From the IMG/VR virus record IMGVR_UViG_3300019093_000078, positions 1 through 20,622 of that record: a stretch of 20,622 bases of DNA, one strand, 5' to 3'. The DNA is from a virus. Shown in pieces: positions 17,501 through 20,622 of this stretch. How positions within the stretch are numbered: the stretch's first letter is position 1; every line of letters begins with the position of its first letter. The position numbers were made by a program, and so were the translations under genes. The notes under the pieces were generated by a model, which had not been told where the DNA came from, made no database searches, and saw only the letters and a list, made by a program, of their open reading frames with translations.

Positions 17501-20500
17501 CAATGGCAGTCGGGTCAGTGAGGTATGCATCTCCGTCGGGTAATATATCAACTAACAACCAAGCAGGTCTAGTTAAAATCAGTAGTGTGGATCCTATCTC
17601 GCAGGAAGAAGTACCACAACGTATATTATTAAGTCCTTTTCCTAAAAGTTATGAAAGATTTGGTAGTAGTTTATATCTTCAGTCAAATTCGATTACCAAT
17701 AACAAAAAACTGTTGGTAGGAGCCCCGCACACAGTTGAAGTAGGGACAGGAACAGTTTATGTATATGAAATTTCAACCGGAACGGCAGCAGTAAATCTCT
17801 CACTAGTTAAAACTTTAAATACCTCTAGTATTAATAAAATTGGAGGACTGTGGGGTAATGCCATCAGTGGTTCCGATAATGCAGATATAGTAGCAGTTGG
17901 TGCGCCGGGATATTTCACCAATACAGGTCTGGTTTGTATTTTCACAGGAACAGATTTAACATATTCTCAGACTATAGTTTCGCCTTTTGGAAGATATGGA
18001 CAATTCGGACATGCAGTTAAAGTTTCCGATGATGGAAATTATCTATTTGTTTCTGCACCTGAAACAAGAGAATTAGATCAATCCTATGGAAAGGTTGCTG
18101 TCTATACATTAACTAATAATCTATTTGTACTAGAAGATATTATTAATAATCCTCTATCCGGTTCAGGAATGCATTTTGGCCAGGCAATAGACATCAATCA
18201 AAAAAATGCCGAATTTTTGATTTCGGCAATAGGAACTAATAGAAATATTATTACAACATTTGATAAGAGTGAGTCGGTGTCGATCTTTGACGGAGATTCG
18301 ACAACATTTTATGATTCAGTCGATCAATCAGGTACTGTATATGTATATAATAGAAAAAATAATAAATTTAAATTAGCCGATGATCTTACTCCAGTTTGGC
18401 CATATACGGGTACCAATTTTGGTTATAGTTTGGCCATAAATGACAACAGCATTTATGTTGGTGCCCCGTGTTATTCTAACAGTGAAAGATCTGGCGCCCT
18501 TCATCAGTTTTACAAAAAAGACATTGCAGAAGAAAGTTGGAGTGTATCAAGGTCGCAGGCTCCTTTAGTTGATCTCGGTACTGTACATAAAATTGAATTA
18601 ATTGACACATTCAATGATGAAATCGTGGAATATCTAGATACCATTGATCCTTTAAAAGGAAAGATACCCGGTATCGTAGATCAAGACATCAAATATAAAT
18701 CTGCGTTTGATCCTGCAATTTATACTCAAGGAAATTCAGATATTGTAGTTGATCCAGAAATTAATTGGACCGATATACATGTGGGGGAATTATGGTGGGA
18801 TCTAAGTACAACAAAATACATTTGGTATGAGCAAGGGGATCTAGTTTATAGAAAAAATAATTGGGGTAAATTATTTCCTGGATCCAGCGTAGATGTTTAT
18901 GAATGGGTAGGAACTCCTTATTTGCCCAGCCAATGGAGTGAAATAGCCGATACCAGTGCAGGATTAACCATGGGCATAAGCGGACAGCCTAAACATCCCG
19001 ATGACAGTGTATTTTCTACTAGACAAATATATAATTCGGTTAATGACAGTTTTGAAAACTATTATTACTATTGGGTTAAAAATAAAACAACAATTCCAAA
19101 CACTAAAAATAGAAGAATAAGTGTCTATGAAGCCGCTAGTATAATCAACGATCCTTCTGCCTATGGAATAAAATATTCGGCTATCATAGATAAAGATGCA
19201 ATATTATTATTTAACGTAAGCGAAAATTTAGTAGACAATAGAATCCATCTCAATATCAATTCCGATGTAATTAATAATCCAATTCCTCGTCACACAGAAT
19301 GGTTGTTATTGCAAGAAGGGTCTGCAAATAGCAGACCTAATACCTTATTAGAAAAAAAATTAATTGACAGTTTATTAGGTCATGATAGCTCAGGTAATCC
19401 TGTTCCGGATCCTTTGTTGTCGTCAAGAGCAAAATATGGTATTGAAGTAAGACCTCGGCAAACTCTTTTTAAAGATAGATTAGAAGCACTGAGAAATATT
19501 GTAGAATTTACCAACAGTGTGTTGATTAAAAATCGTATCACAGGTAATTATAATTTTTCAAATCTAAAGAAAAAGGAGGAAATACCTGATTTTTACACTC
19601 GTGAATATGATCAAATTGTAGAAGACAATGATTCTCTATTGTCTATAGATTCAACTATTTTAAATCAAGCCAGTATTAGTTGTACCGTCGAGAATGGTAG
19701 AGTTGCAAGTGTTAATATTGTCAATCCTGGTTATGGATATAAGACAAGTCCTATAGTAATTGTTTCAAATCCTACAGTGAATATTTCAACAGAGATTGAT
19801 GAATTTGGACAGATTATTAATGTTAATATTGATAAACCCGGTGAAGGATTATACGAAATTCCGGTATTAGAAGTGCGACCTTATACCGTAATAGTTCGAG
19901 TTGACAGTGAAAATAATGGTAAATGGTCAAAATTTATCTATAGTCAAGCATCTAAAACATGGGTAAGATCACACACTCAAGAATACAATACCGAATTGTA
20001 TTGGGAATATCAAGATTGGGTTAGTGATTCGTATAATAAATTTTTAGATTACTCTTACACAATCAATGAAGTATATGAATTAAATTCATTAACAGATCTT
20101 CAATCCGGGGATTATGTTAAAATTCGCAATGGCGGTCAGGGGTATTACATAATAGTTAGAAAAACTGCCTCGGGAGAGACAGGCAGTTTTGATAACGATT
20201 TTGATCTTGTTTATTATGAAAATGGTACAATTCGCATATTAGATACTATTTGGAATCAAAAAAATAGCAAGTTAAACTATGATTATATAGATGGCTACGA
20301 TCAAACTCTATATGACCAAACTCCGGATTTAGAGTTGCAATATATTTTACTTGCGTTAAAAGATGATTTGTTCATTAACGAACTTAAAATAAATTGGAAT
20401 CTATTATTTTTTACTGCGGTAAAGTATGCCACAAGCGAACAAAAAATGCTGGATTGGGCTTTTAAAACTTCCTTCATAAATGTAACAAATTATGCCGGAG

Positions 20501-20622
20501 GACTAGATCAACGACCAGTTTATAAATTACAGAATGCTCAATACTTTGAAGATTACATAAAAGAAGTTAAACCGTATCATACCAAAATTAGAAGTTTCAC
20601 TGAGAACTACTCTGTATTAGAT
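11557..20622 (+). CDS. Giant virion structural protein in the gene 7 position (baseplate wedge type) with embedded beta-propeller; incomplete at right edge
   Basis: An open frame of 3022 codons without a stop that continues beyond the window. It follows gp6 as gp7 does in T4, but T4 gp7 is about 1030 aa. The start LLPESLRTDKNSKFLASTID (11-30) and the block WDKFVNYQNYYWLVNGPN (126-143) resemble the giant proteins next to gp6 in marine T4-like phages. Further blocks I take as conserved: GHDGSIMLAYNDYRDD near 777, RPHTHPWEMLGISIKPTWWD (897-916) and YGPFPYTSGNLILWED (919-934), YGTEFNRIQEVYDILVGYG near 1284, FDYRISQFEDFYSLDIDNFD near 1526, YGIEVRPRQTLFKDR near 2627, and DWAFKTSFINV with YIKEVKPYHTKIR at 2966-3012. 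Seven FG-GAP repeats occupy about 1875-2337, and a short tandem repeat lies at 2714-2773. The ATG is two bases after the gp6 stop with no clear ribosome site. Its base composition is AT-rich, as in its neighbours. Confidence 0.8.
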   Translation, partial: MSNKKINSVNLLPESLRTDKNSKFLASTIDQLINPADLERIDGYIGSTITPNYVSTSDIYISETSSLRRDYQLEPSLIVNDSLGNINDVIGFDDLINEISLQGGNVNNFDRLFRSSFYSYDPYIDWDKFVNYQNYYWLVNGPNILTIYRNELDIEQDIIGKTSYTYEFTLGGESKSISLFNGMLIRFQGNVFPSFYQDQDFFVEGVGTEIKLISYTALSSSGNLSNLYIDHFDANPFDSYPFDGDKKLPINPEYVTINRASKDLNAWSRYNRWVHKNVIQRMADLSGDQAVYPADQRARRPIIEFREDLKLYNFGTTGISNVDLIDTGTVDAFNTVEGSAGYYVDRVLLQQGNTVIFAADKDSSVRNKIYRVNFKNINKKIRLVLEEIVSAVAGSVTSINLGSTHAGTSWWYDGNFWQYAQQRTSLNQPPLFDLFDNQGRSYSDKVYYKTNFSGNKIFGYDVGTILDPILRIKLKYRSSYAVGNYLFKNYFMTDSFSNSLDSQNTEIISTGRTYFKFGNSYVNVWKLTNPYPIPLLYSPISGNSYYEPPLGLTNNPLNGAISNLTLSEVNDHVLNNKRRLISNKNPLAFAQFFIGKKEHNIVNALFVAANQYNEFKLSFLKKIEQLSIQFDPVAAVDQALKEINADKDVLSPYYLSDMVAYGTNKITRKWTVSDSRNKIYPITSDYDPHVLSMRSVLVYVNGNQLLRDIDYVFEVLDSSVNFLIDLVVGDKIVIDDYTDTRGSFIPSTPSKLGIYYKYAPRIFLDDTYLNHVNVIQGHDGSIMLAYNDYRDDIILELEKRIFNNIKAEYKKDLFDINSVIPGAFRSTDYSVTDINNIAHGEFNNWAGIYGIDATTNNAFDENNSWTWNYSSSYNNNLRINLQGSWRAVYLYFYGTDRPHTHPWEMLGISIKPTWWDDLYGPFPYTSGNLILWEDIAAGRINGTIDSLYARPGLLNIIPVDENGNLLNPMDLIVQSGSVTPSTIRQPWKFGELGPAEFSWRRSSYWPFVVQKILALTKPADYAALMYDPIRLTKNLTGQWTYDSDHKFLNPKLVKIHGDGDNLTSGYSVYVVEAGVQRKGGYIEQLKTDLQYVDYKLFYKVGGFISKDKMQIIIDAIDPTSTSPGAILPQEDYHLVLNTSNPVNSFTMSGVIIQKSNGKFIIRGYDNRRPYFSVYSPIRNANTPTITVGGRSESYVLWESSQTRGSTGLTDADLTTANSAVFGTYYQQGQIVSYQDRYYRVKVSHRSTDTFNPNYFQILISLPIIGGAVVQSYDNFDQQVITIPYGTEFNRIQEVYDILVGYGAWLEDNGFIFDQFNEDLQSVLNWEFSGKEFLYWTTQNWADNSIITLSPFADQIKFTSATSVVDNLFDTFNNYRLLQVNGKPLDQQYINVNRTDNICTINTQNTSQGIYFAVLNLVQKEHAMVFNNTTMFNDIIYDIETGYRQRRMKLLGFRTAGWNGDYFSPGFVYDQAQVSDWKTYTDYRYADVVKFNGNYYSANKNIPGSTKFDFTKWTPLRSKPSADLISNFDYRISQFEDFYSLDIDNFDSAQQQMAQHLTGYTPRVYLNNIFTNPVSQYKFYQGYIKEKGTRNSIKKLAKASIHNHQGEIDFTEEWAFRIGHYGSYETFRELEISLVEGSFIENPQIINFVDSISTVSNNLIVYSTASNRVITPVNYSTTETFITINNSDIFQISPAGYANINDVDHTAYDQDTLLNIKNNGSILLNNQVVWVANKPNGDWGIYRYSLSRSRILSVVLSSSEENQLILTNNIAHNLQIGDIIAIDRFDTNIDGIYIVKSIVSETSFSIELSISPLPTPTSFGLLYNFMSVRYEDFDQLPSDKELLRWPEDSQIWINNNGLEQWNVYKKIKNYQTYSMLGPDGVPNQKLGWSVSKNKNSNVFMVGSPGYETAIDVGGVTVYQEVPHGVTIKFRYQINRGSNLYHDSESEFGYSVVYDTREFHNSAGPTGYGLFIAGAPGAGNIRSSMAVGSVRYASPSGNISTNNQAGLVKISSVDPISQEEVPQRILLSPFPKSYERFGSSLYLQSNSITNNKKLLVGAPHTVEVGTGTVYVYEISTGTAAVNLSLVKTLNTSSINKIGGLWGNAISGSDNADIVAVGAPGYFTNTGLVCIFTGTDLTYSQTIVSPFGRYGQFGHAVKVSDDGNYLFVSAPETRELDQSYGKVAVYTLTNNLFVLEDIINNPLSGSGMHFGQAIDINQKNAEFLISAIGTNRNIITTFDKSESVSIFDGDSTTFYDSVDQSGTVYVYNRKNNKFKLADDLTPVWPYTGTNFGYSLAINDNSIYVGAPCYSNSERSGALHQFYKKDIAEESWSVSRSQAPLVDLGTVHKIELIDTFNDEIVEYLDTIDPLKGKIPGIVDQDIKYKSAFDPAIYTQGNSDIVVDPEINWTDIHVGELWWDLSTTKYIWYEQGDLVYRKNNWGKLFPGSSVDVYEWVGTPYLPSQWSEIADTSAGLTMGISGQPKHPDDSVFSTRQIYNSVNDSFENYYYYWVKNKTTIPNTKNRRISVYEAASIINDPSAYGIKYSAIIDKDAILLFNVSENLVDNRIHLNINSDVINNPIPRHTEWLLLQEGSANSRPNTLLEKKLIDSLLGHDSSGNPVPDPLLSSRAKYGIEVRPRQTLFKDRLEALRNIVEFTNSVLIKNRITGNYNFSNLKKKEEIPDFYTREYDQIVEDNDSLLSIDSTILNQASISCTVENGRVASVNIVNPGYGYKTSPIVIVSNPTVNISTEIDEFGQIINVNIDKPGEGLYEIPVLEVRPYTVIVRVDSENNGKWSKFIYSQASKTWVRSHTQEYNTELYWEYQDWVSDSYNKFLDYSYTINEVYELNSLTDLQSGDYVKIRNGGQGYYIIVRKTASGETGSFDNDFDLVYYENGTIRILDTIWNQKNSKLNYDYIDGYDQTLYDQTPDLELQYILLALKDDLFINELKINWNLLFFTAVKYATSEQKMLDWAFKTSFINVTNYAGGLDQRPVYKLQNAQYFEDYIKEVKPYHTKIRSFTENYSVLD
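17179..18567 (+). other. Seven FG-GAP repeats: predicted seven-bladed beta-propeller domain
   Basis: Within the giant protein, seven successive units each start with an FG- or LG-like motif and continue about 15-30 residues later with a GAP-like turn. By residue: LGWSV 1885/GSPG 1901; FGYSV 1946/GAPG 1972; FGSSL 2035/GAP 2055; LWGNA 2098/GAPG 2115; FGHAV 2150/SAP 2166; FGQAI 2207/SAI 2223; FGYSL 2288/GAP 2302. Most end in a G-x-V-x-V-Y strand (GTVYVYE, GKVAVYT, GTVYVYN). This is the integrin-alpha type propeller pattern, and seven is the complete number. Canonical DxDxDG calcium loops are not obvious. By inference it is a surface-exposed binding module. Confidence 0.75.
19696..19875 (+). repeat. 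Two tandem 23-residue repeats in the giant protein
   Basis: Residues 2714-2736 (GRVASVNIVNPGYGY then KTSPIVIV) and 2751-2773 (GQIINVNIDKPGEGL then YEIPVLEV) align over their full length: G-x-(V/I)-x-x-V-x-(I)-x-x-PG-x-G-x-x-x-x-P-(I/V)-x-(V/I)-x. Their spacing is 37 residues. The pattern resembles short beta-repeats of tail-fibre and adhesin proteins. It is diverged at the DNA level. Confidence 0.7.
20161..20190 (+). other. Perfect 10-bp inverted repeat with terminator-like shape inside the giant gene
   Basis: AAAACTGCCT is followed by a 10-base loop and its exact complement AGGCAGTTTT. The stem ends in a T-run on the plus strand and, by symmetry, on the minus strand, as a bidirectional intrinsic terminator would. 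It lies in coding sequence (KTASGETGSF region), so function is doubtful; it may pause or attenuate polymerase or be chance. Confidence 0.4.

Noticed and set aside
12601-17945. Minus-strand frames inside the giant gene (12601-12819, 15193-15387, 17239-17430, 17757-17945)
   Set aside because: Antisense to continuous coding sequence, short and without motifs; expected by chance in a 9-kb AT-rich gene.
1-20622. CRISPR array, tRNA genes, insertion sequence or defence island
   Set aside because: Reading both strands showed no regular direct repeats with spacers, no cloverleaf-like sequence and no transposase or defence motif. All coding space is explained by phage replication and virion genes.

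Overview
The window looks like part of the genome of a T4-like (tevenvirus-type) contractile-tailed phage. The best fit is one of the AT-rich marine relatives of the cyanophage/pelagiphage group. The evidence is the gene set and order: replication/recombination genes gp46 and gp47 and the late sigma factor gp55 on the minus strand, then a plus-strand run of baseplate genes (structural protein, gp53, hub, gp5, gp25, gp6, giant wedge-type protein). Gene names rest on remembered family motifs, because no search could be run. I see no host marker (no photosynthesis genes, no tRNAs), so the host is not determined.

Layout. Positions 1-1813 (minus) hold the 5' part of gp46 (SbcC/Rad50-like ATPase) and all of gp47 (SbcD/Mre11-like nuclease), joined by an ATGA start/stop overlap. 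A sigma70-type promoter lies just upstream of gp47. Positions 1863-2780 (minus) encode an enlarged gp55 late sigma factor with its own TTGACA-type promoter. Positions 2781-2892 are a divergent control region that also carries a T4-type late promoter facing the structural genes. From 2893 to the right edge everything is plus-strand virion structure, almost gap-free: a 250-aa baseplate/tail protein, gp53 (99 aa), a 727-aa hub-like protein, a gp5 spike/hub that appears to lack the lysozyme domain, gp25, an enlarged gp6, and a giant open frame from 11557 to the right edge (3022 codons, no stop, incomplete).

How the genes work together. gp46/gp47 process DNA ends for recombination-dependent replication. 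gp55 redirects host RNA polymerase to late promoters with the NATAAATA-type -10. Matches to that motif sit before the structural operon, before gp25 and before gp6. The structural genes together supply the baseplate: hub plus spike (727-aa protein and gp5), wedge (gp53, gp25, gp6), and a giant protein in the gene 7 position that probably forms the peripheral part of the wedge.

The most notable feature is inside the giant protein. Residues about 1875-2337 contain seven consecutive FG-GAP-type repeats, the number needed for a complete integrin-alpha-like seven-bladed beta-propeller, embedded in a baseplate protein. I found no defence system, CRISPR array, insertion sequence or tRNA. There is no gene-free stretch over 300 bases.
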